The notes beneath the pieces were generated by a model that was given only the letters and a program-made list of their open reading frames with translations, searched no databases and was not told the origin of the DNA. Both the position numbers and the translations under genes were made by a program. Source: Pelomonas sp. Root1217 (GTDB taxonomy: Bacteria > Pseudomonadota > Gammaproteobacteria > Burkholderiales > Burkholderiaceae_C). From it: a stretch of DNA of 64,000 nt. The stretch lies in the NCBI RefSeq assembly GCF_001425705.1, contig NZ_LMDC01000001.1, forward strand, positions 1,061,072 to 1,125,071. Reading direction: 5' to 3'. Positions within the stretch are counted from its first letter, which is position 1. The number at the start of each line of letters is the position of its first letter. This document shows, piece by piece, positions 18,010-26,240 of this stretch.

Positions 18010-18875
18010 GCCAGCCGCCCGGCCTGGAAGTCCCGCACCGCCTGCACCAGCTCGGCCTCGGTGTTCATGACGAAGGGGCCGTATTGGGCGATGGGCTCGC
18101 CCAGCGGCTTGCCGGCAATCAGCAGCGCGCGGGTGGCAGCTTCGTCAGCCTGCAGGCGCACGCCGTCGCTGCCGGGCGTGTTGGCGAGTATGGCCATGCG
18201 GCCGGCCGGCTGCTGGCAGCCACTCTCGAACTTCAGCTCGCCTTCGTAGACATAGACGAAGGCATTGAACTCCGGCGGCAGCAGTTGCTCGAAGCGGGCG
18301 CCGGGTGCGAAATGCAGGTCGAGATACAGCGGCTCGGTGTTGTCGCGCTGCACGGCGCCGATCACGCCGTGGCTCGCGCCGGCGATGACCCGCGCCTTGA
18401 CGCCGTCGCGCTCAAACTCCGGCACCTCGTGGCTGGCCACGTCGCGGTACCAGGGCGCACGCAGCTTGTCCTTGGCGGGCAGGTTGAGCCAGAGCTGGAA
18501 GCCGGCCATGCGGCCCGCGTTCTGCTCGGGCGTCTCGCTGTGGATGACGCCGCGCCCGGCGGTCATCCATTGCACGCCGCCGTCGCTGATCAGGCCTTCG
18601 TTGCCGGCCGAATCGCGGTGCCGCATGCGGCCATTGAGCATGTAGGTGATGGTCTCGAAGCCGCGATGTGGATGGTCAGGGAAGCCGGCGATGTAGTCGT
18701 CGGGATTGTCCGTGCCGAAGGCGTCGAGCATCAGGAAGGGGTCCAGCCGGCGCTGCAGGTTCTGCGTCAGCACGCGGTTGAGCTTGACGCCGGCACCGTC
18801 GCTGGTCGGCTGGCCAGCGACGAGGCGCTCGACCTCGCGCGGTTGGTTCAACAGGGAAGTGGCGACAGTGTTCAT
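18006..18875 (-). CDS. Pirin family protein
   Basis: A 289-residue bicupin protein. The N-terminal cupin has the metal-binding pattern FPDHPHRGFETITYMLNGRMRHRDSAGN followed by GGVQWMTAGRGVIHSE, which matches pirin and E. coli YhhW (quercetin 2,3-dioxygenase activity). The C-terminal cupin is also present (LYLDLHFAPGARFEQLL). It lies 9 bases after azoR on the same strand, so the pair forms an operon under the divergent LysR gene, likely for quinone or flavonoid-type stress. Confidence 0.9.
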   Translation of the reverse strand: MNTVATSLLNQPREVERLVAGQPTSDGAGVKLNRVLTQNLQRRLDPFLMLDAFGTDNPDDYIAGFPDHPHRGFETITYMLNGRMRHRDSAGNEGLISDGGVQWMTAGRGVIHSETPEQNAGRMAGFQLWLNLPAKDKLRAPWYRDVASHEVPEFERDGVKARVIAGASHGVIGAVQRDNTEPLYLDLHFAPGARFEQLLPPEFNAFVYVYEGELKFESGCQQPAGRMAILANTPGSDGVRLQADEAATRALLIAGKPLGEPIAQYGPFVMNTEAELVQAVRDFQAGRLA

Positions 18876-18884
18876 GGCGTTCTT

Positions 18885-19490
18885 TCAGGCGATCAGAAGT
18901 TCGGAGATCTGGGCGCGAGCGTTGGCGATGCCCTGCTCGGCCGCAAAGGCCATGCCCTCAGCGTAGACGAACTCGACGTCCGTCATGCCCAGGAAGGCCA
19001 ACACGGCGCGCAGATAGGGCGTCATCTGGTCGCTGGGCTGGCCGCGGTGGATGCCGCCGCGGCTGGTGACGATGTAGACCTTCTTGCCGGTCACCAGGCC
19101 GACCGGGCCTTTCTCACCGTACTTGAAAGTGACGCCGGCGCGGGCGATGGCGTCGATCCAGTTCTTGAGCTGGGCGGTGATGTTGAAGTTGTACATCGGC
19201 ACGCCAATGACGACGGTGTCGGCGGCTTGCAGTTCGGCGATCAGCGCATCGTCCAGCGCGACGCGGGCGGCCTGCTCGGGGCTGCGCTGGTCCGCCGGCG
19301 TGAAGAGGGCGCCCAAGGCGGCTTCGTCGAGCACGGGCTGGGGCGTCAGCGTCAGGTCGCGCACGGTCACGGTGGCGGCAGGGTTGCCAGCGCGCAGGCC
19401 GGCGGTCAGTTCATTGGCCAGGCGGGTCGACACCGAGCCTTGGTCATCGGTGGCACGGCGGGCGCTGGCGTTGATTTGCAGGATGTTCAT
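18885..19490 (-). CDS. azoR: FMN-dependent NADH-azoreductase
   Basis: A 201-residue flavodoxin-fold protein matching AzoR. Visible motifs are the N-terminal [11 protein letters not shown] phosphate loop (with Ser/Thr of the FMN site), the [39 protein letters not shown] segment around the flavin, and [13 protein letters not shown]. The enzyme reduces quinones and azo compounds using NADH, protecting against thiol and quinone stress. First gene of the azoR-pirin operon; a LysR regulator diverges from it. Confidence 0.93.
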   Translation of the reverse strand: MNILQINASARRATDDQGSVSTRLANELTAGLRAGNPAATVTVRDLTLTPQPVLDEAALGALFTPADQRSPEQAARVALDDALIAELQAADTVVIGVPMYNFNITAQLKNWIDAIARAGVTFKYGEKGPVGLVTGKKVYIVTSRGGIHRGQPSDQMTPYLRAVLAFLGMTDVEFVYAEGMAFAAEQGIANARAQISELLIA

Positions 19491-19562
19491 TCGGGGGCTC
19501 CGGGGTGGCGGGTTGCGATGGAATGAACTCTAGGACTGGCCAATCAACTGCGGAAGTCGCTG

Positions 19563-19582
19563 ATTTGCATAAGATTGTTCCG
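19563..19582 (+). promoter_or_regulatory. Promoter/LysR box shared with the 12301 region
   Basis: TTTGC-A-TAAGATTGTTCC lies 27-46 bases before the LysR ATG at 19609 and repeats, with one substitution and one gap, the string before the LysR gene at 12344. TAAGAT is a plausible -10 element. Confidence 0.35.
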
Positions 19583-19608
19583 CCAATGCGCCAATGAAGG
19601 CATGAACG

Positions 19609-20523
19609 ATGGAATCCGATGCTGATGACCTGCTGCTGTTTGCCCGCGTCATGGAGGCCGGCAGCTTCAGCCGCGCTGCCGAAAGGGTGCATTGGCCCAA
19701 GAGCACGGTGTCGCGGCGCATCGCCGCCCTCGAGACGAGGCTGGGCGAGAAGCTGCTGCAGCGCACGACGCGCAAGCTGACGCTGACGGACTTCGGCGCG
19801 GGCGTGCTGGAGCATGCGCGGGCGGTCGCGTCGGAGGTGGACAGCGCACTGGCGCTGGCGCTGCACCGCCAGCAAAAGCCCAGCGGGCGCCTGCGCGTCA
19901 GCATGCCGGCGGACTTCGCGCAGCAGGTCGCGGGGGGCATGCTGGCCGAGTTCGCGCTGGCCTACCCCGAGGTGCAGCTGGAGCTGGACCTGACGCCGCG
20001 GCGCGTGGACCTGATCGGCGAGGGCTTCGACCTCGCCTTGCGCATGGGCTCCATGGACGAAGACAGCCAGCTGGCCGCGCGCAAGCTGGCGACGACGCAC
20101 TGGGCGCTGTACGCGTCACCGGCCTACGTGCAGCGTGTCGGCGAGCCGCTGCTGCCGCAGGCGCTGGACAGCATGCACGGGCTGATGCTGCTGACCCGCA
20201 CCGGCGAGGCCGTGCCCTGGCGGCTGCAGCGCGAGGGTGCCGAGCCCGTTCTGGCCCGGCCGGCGCAACGCACCCTGGCCAATGCGCCGAGCCTGCTGGC
20301 GCAGCTTGCCGAGAACGGCGTGGGCATTGCGGGCATCGACCGCCTCGTCGTCAGAGATGCACTGGCTCTCGGACGGCTTCAGCGCCTGCTGCCGGACTGG
20401 CACCTGCCCGGCTCGAGCTGCTGGGCCGTGTTCCCGGAGCGACGGCTGATGCCGTTGCGCACCCGGGTGTTTCTTGAAGCGGTCTCAGCGCTGCTGGACA
20501 ACTGCCCGGCGCCGGGCCCTTGA
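19609..20523 (+). CDS. LysR family transcriptional regulator
   Basis: A 304-residue LysR protein. The helix-turn-helix is FSRAAERVHWPKSTVSRRIAALETRLGEKLL; the effector domain contains DLALRMGSMDEDSQLAARKLATTHWALYASP. It diverges from the azoR-pirin operon with 118 bases between the starts, so it is the likely regulator of that operon. Its C-terminal 39 bases overlap the convergent GDSL gene. Confidence 0.9.
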   Translation: MESDADDLLLFARVMEAGSFSRAAERVHWPKSTVSRRIAALETRLGEKLLQRTTRKLTLTDFGAGVLEHARAVASEVDSALALALHRQQKPSGRLRVSMPADFAQQVAGGMLAEFALAYPEVQLELDLTPRRVDLIGEGFDLALRMGSMDEDSQLAARKLATTHWALYASPAYVQRVGEPLLPQALDSMHGLMLLTRTGEAVPWRLQREGAEPVLARPAQRTLANAPSLLAQLAENGVGIAGIDRLVVRDALALGRLQRLLPDWHLPGSSCWAVFPERRLMPLRTRVFLEAVSALLDNCPAPGP

Positions 20524-21510
20524 ACGAGCCCCTGCCACCACGACCAGGCCCGCGGCCAGCAAGGCTGCCATGTCCGGTTCCGGCACGGCCACCGCGAGCA
20601 CGGCCGCGGCAAGCTGCTGGTGCGCCATCGTCGTGGGGTGGATGCCGTCCCAGAACAGCGCGGTGCTGAGATCGCAGCTGCTGGTGGTTGCAGCGCAGGC
20701 ATTGGTCCAGTTGCTGAAGCCGAGCTGCGAGGCATTGCCCACGGCGCTCGTCATGAAGCCGTACATGTCGAAGACCTGTGCGCCGCTGCCAGCCAGCGCG
20801 CCGGTGAGGGCGGTGTCCATGGCAAAGCTCAGCGCCGAGGCTTGGCCGCTGGCGCTCATCGCGTTGGCCAGCGGCGTGAGGCCGAAGTTCGGCGTATTCA
20901 GCACCAGCACATGCTGGGCGCCGGCGAGCTTGAGGCTGCCAACGATGCCGGCCATGTCGGCGGCGTAGCTGGCCACTGTCGCCGCAGCCGTGGCGTCAGC
21001 GTCGGCACCCATGGCGATCGCTTCCAACGCGACACGGATGTTGTTGCCGCCGCCGGCCACCACGTAAAGAGCGTTCGGATCGGCGAGGTTGCCGGTGGCG
21101 CCCAGATACATGCCAAGCTGGGTTTGCATGCTGTAAGGGAAGCCCGGCAACTGCGGAATCTCGCCACCGTTCAGACTGGTCTGCGCGCCACCGAAGGCGA
21201 AGTTATTGCCGCCGGCCAGTGAGGGCGATAGCGCCAAGCCGAGCGATTGCGCGAAGTACTGCGTCCAGACCCAGCCATTGGAATACGTGCCCGCCGTCGA
21301 CGGGATCTTGCTGTAGTAGCCGTCGCCCGGAATGTCGACGGGCGGCAGCCCTCCGGGGCCCTGCGACAGCAGCAAAGCGTTGTTGCCGCTGTCGGACAGG
21401 CTGTCGCCGAAAACGACGAGCCCGGAATACGGGCCGGTGGCCGAAGCTGCGAAGGCGGCAGCACAAAGACCAATGCCCGCGAGCATGCGGGCGAGCAAAC
21501 GGATGGACAT
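20485..21510 (-). CDS. SGNH/GDSL lipase-esterase with PEP-CTERM tail
   Basis: A 341-residue exported hydrolase. After a signal peptide (about 1-26) comes block I FGDSLSDSGNN with the catalytic Ser, a GGNN block (VVAGGGNNIRVALE) with the oxyanion Asn, and the catalytic Asp-His pair in DGIHPTTMAHQQLA. The protein ends with a VPEP motif, a hydrophobic stretch and an Arg-rich tail, so it should be sorted by exosortase to the cell surface. Likely an extracellular esterase acting on lipids or on acylated polysaccharide. It stands alone. Confidence 0.9.
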   Translation of the reverse strand: MSIRLLARMLAGIGLCAAAFAASATGPYSGLVVFGDSLSDSGNNALLLSQGPGGLPPVDIPGDGYYSKIPSTAGTYSNGWVWTQYFAQSLGLALSPSLAGGNNFAFGGAQTSLNGGEIPQLPGFPYSMQTQLGMYLGATGNLADPNALYVVAGGGNNIRVALEAIAMGADADATAAATVASYAADMAGIVGSLKLAGAQHVLVLNTPNFGLTPLANAMSASGQASALSFAMDTALTGALAGSGAQVFDMYGFMTSAVGNASQLGFSNWTNACAATTSSCDLSTALFWDGIHPTTMAHQQLAAAVLAVAVPEPDMAALLAAGLVVVAGARSRARRRAVVQQR

Positions 21511-21609
21511 GGAGACTCCCTGATTTGTGGCCGCAGGACTTCTAACGGCTCGACAACAGCATCTCCGCCCGTGGGCTCAGCGTCAACCCGGGGACGCCCG
21601 AGACTGAAA

Positions 21610-22395
21610 TCAGTCGGTGTCGCTCTTGAAGGCGACTTCGACAGCGGCCTCGCGGGCCTTGCGCACGGGCGCGAAGCGCCACTGCTTGACGGCCTCCACC
21701 GCGGCGGTGCCCAGTCGCGAGTGACTCGCCTTGATGACCGAAGCTTGCTGCACAGCGCCGTCGGGGCCGACCGTGAACTGAACCTGGGCAAAGCCTGAGC
21801 GGAAGTTGCCCTGCTGCAGCTGGCGTGGGATGGCCGGCTCGACCTTGGCCAGCAGCTTCAGGGGCTCTTCGGCTTCTTCCTCAGCCGGCTTGGGCGGCGG
21901 CTCTGCGGCCCGTGCCGCAGCGGCCAGTGGGGCAGCGGGGGCGGGTGTCGGCGCCGCCGAGGCGAGCAGCACGGGGGTGCGCTCAAGTTCAGGTTCAGGC
22001 TCGGGTGCCGCCTGGGATGCGATCGCAACGGTGGAAGGCGCGACAGCGGTGGCCGCGTTGAGTGCGGGCGCTGTGCTGGAGGCCGTGCTGGGGGCCGCGC
22101 TGGGCGTTGGTGCAGGGGCGGGCCGGGGCGCAGCCGCCACAGGGGACGGGGCCGGCTTGCGCGGCGCGGCGGCGGGCGCCGGTGAGGGCGCGGGGGCGGG
22201 CGCCTGACGATTGGCGCCCTTGTCGGCGTTGAGCTTGATCCAGTGGAAGACGGCGTCGGCGGCCTTCTGCGCACGCTCAAGGCTTTCGGCCTTGGGTGCT
22301 TCTTGTTGGGCGCTGGCCGCTTGGGCCAGCATCAGCAGGGCGCCCGCGATGGCGGGCAGGGCAAGCGCCAGGGCAGGGCGCGGTCCGAGTGTCAT
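21610..22395 (-). CDS. TonB C-terminal domain protein with Ala/Pro-rich spacer
   Basis: A 261-residue protein. The last 80 or so residues form a TonB-type domain (NFRSGFAQVQFTVGPDGAVQQASVIKAS, then LGTAAVEAVKQWRFAPVRKA). A long middle section is almost only Ala, Pro, Ser and Thr, suited to span the periplasm. The N-terminus looks like a cleavable signal peptide (AQAASA before QQ) rather than a plain anchor. No exbB or exbD gene is adjacent. It may be a TonB-like protein not energised by ExbBD. The start is set by the ATG opening the hydrophobic segment. Confidence 0.8.
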   Translation of the reverse strand: MTLGPRPALALALPAIAGALLMLAQAASAQQEAPKAESLERAQKAADAVFHWIKLNADKGANRQAPAPAPSPAPAAAPRKPAPSPVAAAPRPAPAPTPSAAPSTASSTAPALNAATAVAPSTVAIASQAAPEPEPELERTPVLLASAAPTPAPAAPLAAAARAAEPPPKPAEEEAEEPLKLLAKVEPAIPRQLQQGNFRSGFAQVQFTVGPDGAVQQASVIKASHSRLGTAAVEAVKQWRFAPVRKAREAAVEVAFKSDTD

Positions 22396-22550
22396 GACAG
22401 CTCCACGAAGACATGTCGGCCGGTGGCAAATGCCACCTCGGTCGAGGTGGCGGACTCTAGTCAGACTGTGGGATGGCGTCAGCGGGGTTTGTCCTGCACG
22501 CGACGCAATTTGAGGCCGCTCCCGGCAAAGCGTCACGCTTGGCCGATGGT

Positions 22551-22952
22551 TCAAGACCCCAGCAAGGAGCGGCAGCGCTTCTCGTGCTGCTGGATCTCGG
22601 CCAGCGTCACCTCGATGTCATGGCGCTGCTGTTCGAGCTGTTGGCGGTGCTGCGCCAGGATGGTGAGGAAGGCCCGCAACTGGGGCGCGGCGCTGGCCTG
22701 GCTGTCATACATGTCGACCAGTTGCTTGATCTCCTGTAGAGCCAGGCCCAGGCGCTTGCCGCGCAGTGTCAGCTTCAGCCGTGTGCGGTCTCGCGGCGTG
22801 TAGATGCGGTTGCGGCCCTTGCGGCCCGGTTCCAGCAGGCCCATGTCCTCGTAAAAGCGGATCGCGCGCGGCGTGATGTCGAACTCGGCGGCGAGTTCAG
22901 TGATCGTGTAGGTCGTTTCGGTCGCGGCGGGGACAGGTCGGCGGGAGGGCAT
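22551..22952 (-). CDS. liuR: MerR family regulator, LiuR type
   Basis: A 133-residue MerR-type regulator with helix-turn-helix YTITELAAEFDITPRAIRFYEDMGLLEPGRKGRNRIYTPRDRTRLKLTLRGKRLG and a C-terminal coiled-coil rich in Gln and His. The sequence is very close to LiuR, the regulator of leucine/isovalerate degradation in proteobacteria. A TTG at 22964 could add four residues. It diverges from the MBL-fold hydrolase gene over a palindromic site of the LiuR form. No liu catabolic genes are in the window. Confidence 0.85.
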   Translation of the reverse strand: MPSRRPVPAATETTYTITELAAEFDITPRAIRFYEDMGLLEPGRKGRNRIYTPRDRTRLKLTLRGKRLGLALQEIKQLVDMYDSQASAAPQLRAFLTILAQHRQQLEQQRHDIEVTLAEIQQHEKRCRSLLGS

Positions 22953-22965
22953 GGCTACACTCAAT

Positions 22966-22979
22966 TGACGTAAACGTCA
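22966..22979. promoter_or_regulatory. Probable LiuR operator
   Basis: TGACGT-AA-ACGTCA is a perfect inverted repeat in the 40-base gap between liuR and the hydrolase gene. Known LiuR sites have an ACGT-AA-ACGT core (TTTACG..CGTAAA type), which this matches. It lies 13 bases before the hydrolase ATG and 13 bases before that of liuR, so bound protein could affect both. Confidence 0.65.
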
Positions 22980-22992
22980 GTCTAGAGCGGTC

Positions 22993-24048
22993 ATGGCCAA
23001 TCCACGCGAATCCGAACTCCATTACCCCCTGGGCGATACCCTGCCCCAACCCGGCGAGGCGCTAGACCTGGCACCCGGCGTGCGCTGGGTGCGCATGGGC
23101 CTGCCTTTTGCGCTGGACCACATCAACCTGTGGCTGCTGCGCGACCGCATCGACGGCCGCGAGGGCTGGACCATCGTCGACTGCGGCATCGCCAGCGACG
23201 ACACACGCGCCAACTGGGAGCAGGTGTTTGCCGCGCACCTGGACGGTTTGCCCGTGCTGCGTGTCATTGCGACGCATTTCCACCCTGACCACCTCGGGCT
23301 CGGGCACTGGCTGACCGAGAAATGGCACTGCCGGTTGTGGATGAGCGCGACCGACTACAACCTCGCCCGCCTGGCCAGTGGCTCGACGGTAGGCATGGGC
23401 GGAGCTTCGGCAGCAGCCTTCTTTGGCAGCCATGGCCTGACCGACCCCGAGTCGCTGGAGAAGATCCGTGCCCGCGCCGACTACTACCCCAAGATGGTGC
23501 CGATCGTGCCGGCCAGCTACCGGCGGTTGATGGATGGCAGCGAGATCGACATCGGCGGGCGCACCTGGCGCTGCATCGCCGGCTACGGCCATGCGCCCGA
23601 GCACATCAGCCTGTTCTGCGAAGAGGCCAAGCTGCTGATCAGCGGCGACATGGTGCTGCCGCGCATCTCGACGAATGTGTCCGTCGTCGACGTCGAGCCC
23701 GAGGCCGACCCGCTGACGCTCTATCTGGACTCACTCAAACGCTACCTGGAGCTGCCGGCCGACACGCTGGTGCTGCCCTCGCACGGCAAGCCCTTCACCG
23801 GCCTGCATGCGCGCATCGACCAGTTGCAGGAGCACCATGAAGAGCGCCTCGCCGAGGTCATCGCCGCCTGCCGCGCCGAACCGACGCATGCGGCCGGCCT
23901 GCTGCCCGTGCTGTTCAAACGCAAGCTCGATCTGCACCAGACGACGTTCGCGATGGGCGAGGCGATCGCTCACCTGCACGCGTTGTGGCTCAAGGGCGAT
24001 CTGAAGCGCGAATTGGGCGCCGACGGCGTCTACCGCTTCATGGAGTAA
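22993..24048 (+). CDS. MBL-fold metallo-hydrolase
   Basis: A 351-residue metallo-beta-lactamase-fold protein. The metal site HFHPDHLG (HxHxDH) is at about 95-102, and later ligands are visible in GYGHAPEHISLF and SGDMVLPRIS, with a C-terminal winged region (ADTLVLPSHGKPFTGLHARIDQLQEHHEERL) as in hydrolases of the acyl-CoA/glyoxalase II-like subgroup. Its operator and divergent LiuR suggest a link to branched-chain acid or acyl-CoA catabolism, perhaps thioester hydrolysis. A dispersed repeat begins at the first base after its stop codon. Confidence 0.87.
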   Translation: MANPRESELHYPLGDTLPQPGEALDLAPGVRWVRMGLPFALDHINLWLLRDRIDGREGWTIVDCGIASDDTRANWEQVFAAHLDGLPVLRVIATHFHPDHLGLGHWLTEKWHCRLWMSATDYNLARLASGSTVGMGGASAAAFFGSHGLTDPESLEKIRARADYYPKMVPIVPASYRRLMDGSEIDIGGRTWRCIAGYGHAPEHISLFCEEAKLLISGDMVLPRISTNVSVVDVEPEADPLTLYLDSLKRYLELPADTLVLPSHGKPFTGLHARIDQLQEHHEERLAEVIAACRAEPTHAAGLLPVLFKRKLDLHQTTFAMGEAIAHLHALWLKGDLKRELGADGVYRFME

Positions 24049-24170
24049 GCCCCTCGTCCAAGGACTACCTTGGCCGGTCCCCCGAGGGGGACGGCGATGC
24101 TTGCGGCATTGAACCGCAAGCACATCGCCCAACGCGGGCCGGCTAGGGAGCGGCCCGGCGCTCGCCCCGC
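24049..24170 (+). repeat. Dispersed structured repeat, copy A
   Basis: Begins GCCCCTCGTCCA directly after the TAA of the hydrolase gene. The core includes CCCCCGAGGGG, then a near-palindrome GCGATGCTTGCGG...CCGCAAGCACATCGC and a G/C tail GGAGCGGCCCGGCGCTCG. Copies B (24410-24624, opposite strand) and C (34416-34534) share the same order of blocks. Confidence 0.8.
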
Positions 24171-24409
24171 AAATCTCATATGGCTGCAGCAGTGGAGTGC
24201 TGAAAGAGAAACGCCGCCGACGATCAAGATCGTGCGGCGGCGGTCCGGCTTAGCGCGGTACCTTCGCTCCCTCCGGGCTGGGCCGGCTCTGGGGTACCTG
24301 TGTGACAGCGTCAGACGAAGTGTTGCGCTTTGTGAAGGCGCCAGGGTGACGCTGGCTCGGTAGTATTCACATGCAAGCCATTGCGGCGGGTATTGGGTAT
24401 CCGTATTTC
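24171..24409. other. Gene-free spacer between two facing repeats
   Basis: No ORF here has coding character. It holds a strong hairpin (24212-24242) and a pair of GGTACC strings at 24258 and 24294 framing a G/C-rich block. It separates convergent genes and may be decayed repeat DNA. Confidence 0.6.
24212..24242. terminator. Hairpin in the convergent intergenic region
   Basis: CGCCGCC-GA-CGATC-AA-GATCG-TGC-GGCGGCG is a near-perfect inverted repeat of 12 pairs. Without a T run on either side it is only a possible bidirectional terminator for the two genes that face each other. Confidence 0.4.
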
Positions 24410-24624
24410 GGGCCGAGTGCCGGGCCGCCCCAAGCCGGCCCGCCTTGGCGATGTGCTTGCAGCTCAATGCTGCAAGCATCGCCGTCCCCTCGGGGGCTGA
24501 GGCCGGACACATGGCGCCCAGTGGGCGGCATGTGCCTGCCGAAGAGCTGCGGCACTGCCGCAGCGCGGTCTGCAAGACCGGCCAGGTTGGCCGGCGTTCA
24601 GCCGGGCCAGACTGGACGAGGGGC
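24410..24624 (-). repeat. Dispersed structured repeat, copy B (with insert)
   Basis: Read on the minus strand it begins GCCCCTCGTCCA at the first base after the ygjP TAG. It keeps the GGCCGG(T) block, then carries about 80 extra bases with their own hairpins (for example GCTGCGGCA..TGCCGCAGC), and resumes at CCCCCGAGGGGACGGCGATGC with the same near-palindrome and G/C tail as copies A and C. Confidence 0.78.
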
Positions 24625-25434
24625 CTACTGAACCACGATGGATTCCTCGCGCAGCGCATCGCGCGAGCGCTCGAAATCAGGCAGCACGGAGCGCACCGTG
24701 TCCCAGAACGCTGGGCTGTGGTTCATCTCGCGCAGATGGGCCAGTTCGTGGGCAACGACGTAGTCGATGATGGCCGGCGCGAAATGGATGAGGCGCCAGT
24801 TCAGGCGGATGGAGCCGTCGGCGCTGGCGCTGCCCCAACGTGTCTGCGCCGAGGACAGGCGCAGCGACTTCATGGCCACGCCGAGCTGCGCGGCGAACTG
24901 CCGGCAGCGCGGCAGGAAGTCCTCGCGCGCGCGGGCCTGCAACCAGGACTGGGCCAGGTCGCGGATCTGCTCGGCCGAGGCGCCCGGCGGCAAGGGCAGG
25001 CGCAATTGGCGTGTGGCGGCATCCCACACCACCTCGCGTTCGGCAGGTGCCAGCACCAGCGTCAAGGCTTCGCCGAGATAGGGCAGGCGACCGCCGTCCA
25101 GCCACTCGATGCGCGACGCCTGGATCCGCTGCTGGCGTTCGCGCTGCTCGACGAGCTTGCGCAGGATCCAATCGCCCTTGTGATGCAGGGCGCGTTCGAT
25201 CTCGTTGATTGGCACCCAGCGCGGTGCGCTGACGCGCAGGCCCTGCGGCCCGACGACGAAGCCGATCGAGCGCCGGCGCGCCCGCTTGAGTTCATAGCCG
25301 ATGCGATGCTGGCCCAGCAGCAGCTCCCGCCGCGCGCGTGGCGCGCCGGGCTCTGCCGGTGTGATCTCCGGCTCCACGTCGAACAGTGACAGCTGGCTGT
25401 CCTGCAGGAGTGGGGCCGGGCGCTTGGCGGGCAT
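24625..25434 (-). CDS. YgjP/SprT-like zinc metallopeptidase (DUF45)
   Basis: A 269-residue protein with the zinc motif HELAHLREMNHSPAFW (HExxH then a distant H), preceded by TRWGSASADGSIRLNWRLIHFAPAIIDYVVA, which is the conserved core of the YgjP/M48-related family. The N-terminal half has a beta-rich ELKRARRRSIGFVVGPQGLRVSAPRW region. Substrate unknown; some relatives are encoded with restriction systems, but here it is the last gene of a housekeeping operon, 5 bases after plsC. Confidence 0.87.
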   Translation of the reverse strand: MPAKRPAPLLQDSQLSLFDVEPEITPAEPGAPRARRELLLGQHRIGYELKRARRRSIGFVVGPQGLRVSAPRWVPINEIERALHHKGDWILRKLVEQRERQQRIQASRIEWLDGGRLPYLGEALTLVLAPAEREVVWDAATRQLRLPLPPGASAEQIRDLAQSWLQARAREDFLPRCRQFAAQLGVAMKSLRLSSAQTRWGSASADGSIRLNWRLIHFAPAIIDYVVAHELAHLREMNHSPAFWDTVRSVLPDFERSRDALREESIVVQ

Positions 25435-25439
25435 GGCGC

Positions 25440-26240
25440 TCAGCGTTGGTTCGCCGCCGCGTCGCCGGCGACGCCGGCGGACGGAGGGTTGGCATAGGCC
25501 TCGGGGTCGAGGCGGCGCATCTCGGATTCGATCCAGTCCTTGACCTCGTTCATCAGCTCGGCTGGCGAGCGACCCTCGGGCCGGATCTGCCGGCCGATGG
25601 AGATGTCCACCACGCCCGGACGCAGCAGGAAGCTCTTGCGGGGCCAGCAGCGCGCCGCCGTCGCCGCGATGGGCACGACGGGCAGGCCGGCCTCGATGGC
25701 CAGGCGGGTGCCGCCGGTCTTGTAGTCGCCCACCTGGCCGCGCGGGATGCGCGTGCCTTCGGGGAACATGATGACCCAGTTGCCCTGGCCACCGAGGCGT
25801 TTGCCCTGGCTGAGCACCTTGTTCCAGGCCTCCGTGCGGCGGCCACGGTCGATATGGATCATGTCCATGCGCGCCATCGCCCAGCCGAAGAAGGGCACGT
25901 AGAGCAGTTCGCGCTTGAAGACATAGGCCAGCGGATGGCTGAGCAGGGCCGGGTAGGCAAAGGTCTCCCACGTGCTCTGGTGCTTGGACAGCAGCACGAC
26001 GCCGGCGCGGCGGTCCGCAGCCGACGGCAGGTTCTCCATACCGTGGATGCGCCAGCGGATACCGCAGATGAGGCGCGCGCTCCAGATGGCGACCTTGAGC
26101 CAGCCGGCACAAGCCCAGTAGACCGGGTCGCCACGGCGGAAGATGGACAGGATGACGACACCGGTCGCCCAGGGGATGACGGTGACGACGAGAACCAGGA
26201 CAAAGATCAGCGAGCGGATAGCGCTCAGCAAGGTGGACAT
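25440..26240 (-). CDS. plsC: 1-acyl-sn-glycerol-3-phosphate acyltransferase
   Basis: A 266-residue membrane-bound acyltransferase that makes phosphatidic acid. It has an N-terminal membrane segment, motif I as HQSTWE (HX4E in place of the common HX4D, which I also expect in Burkholderiales relatives), motif III FPEGTRIPRG and the proline motif VPIAATAARCW. It overlaps gmhB by one base (TGATG) and is followed closely by ygjP. Role in phospholipid synthesis at the inner membrane. Confidence 0.9.
   Translation of the reverse strand: MSTLLSAIRSLIFVLVLVVTVIPWATGVVILSIFRRGDPVYWACAGWLKVAIWSARLICGIRWRIHGMENLPSAADRRAGVVLLSKHQSTWETFAYPALLSHPLAYVFKRELLYVPFFGWAMARMDMIHIDRGRRTEAWNKVLSQGKRLGGQGNWVIMFPEGTRIPRGQVGDYKTGGTRLAIEAGLPVVPIAATAARCWPRKSFLLRPGVVDISIGRQIRPEGRSPAELMNEVKDWIESEMRRLDPEAYANPPSAGVAGDAAANQR

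Noticed and set aside
24179-24409. Possible small RNA or insertion-sequence remnant between the facing repeats
   Set aside because: There is a hairpin, but no promoter, T-run terminator, transposase fragment or target duplication that I can see.
25440-26240. Loss of the catalytic Asp in plsC (HX4E instead of HX4D)
   Set aside because: The acid is conserved as Glu and, as far as I know, related Burkholderiales proteins share this form, so it is not taken as a dead enzyme.
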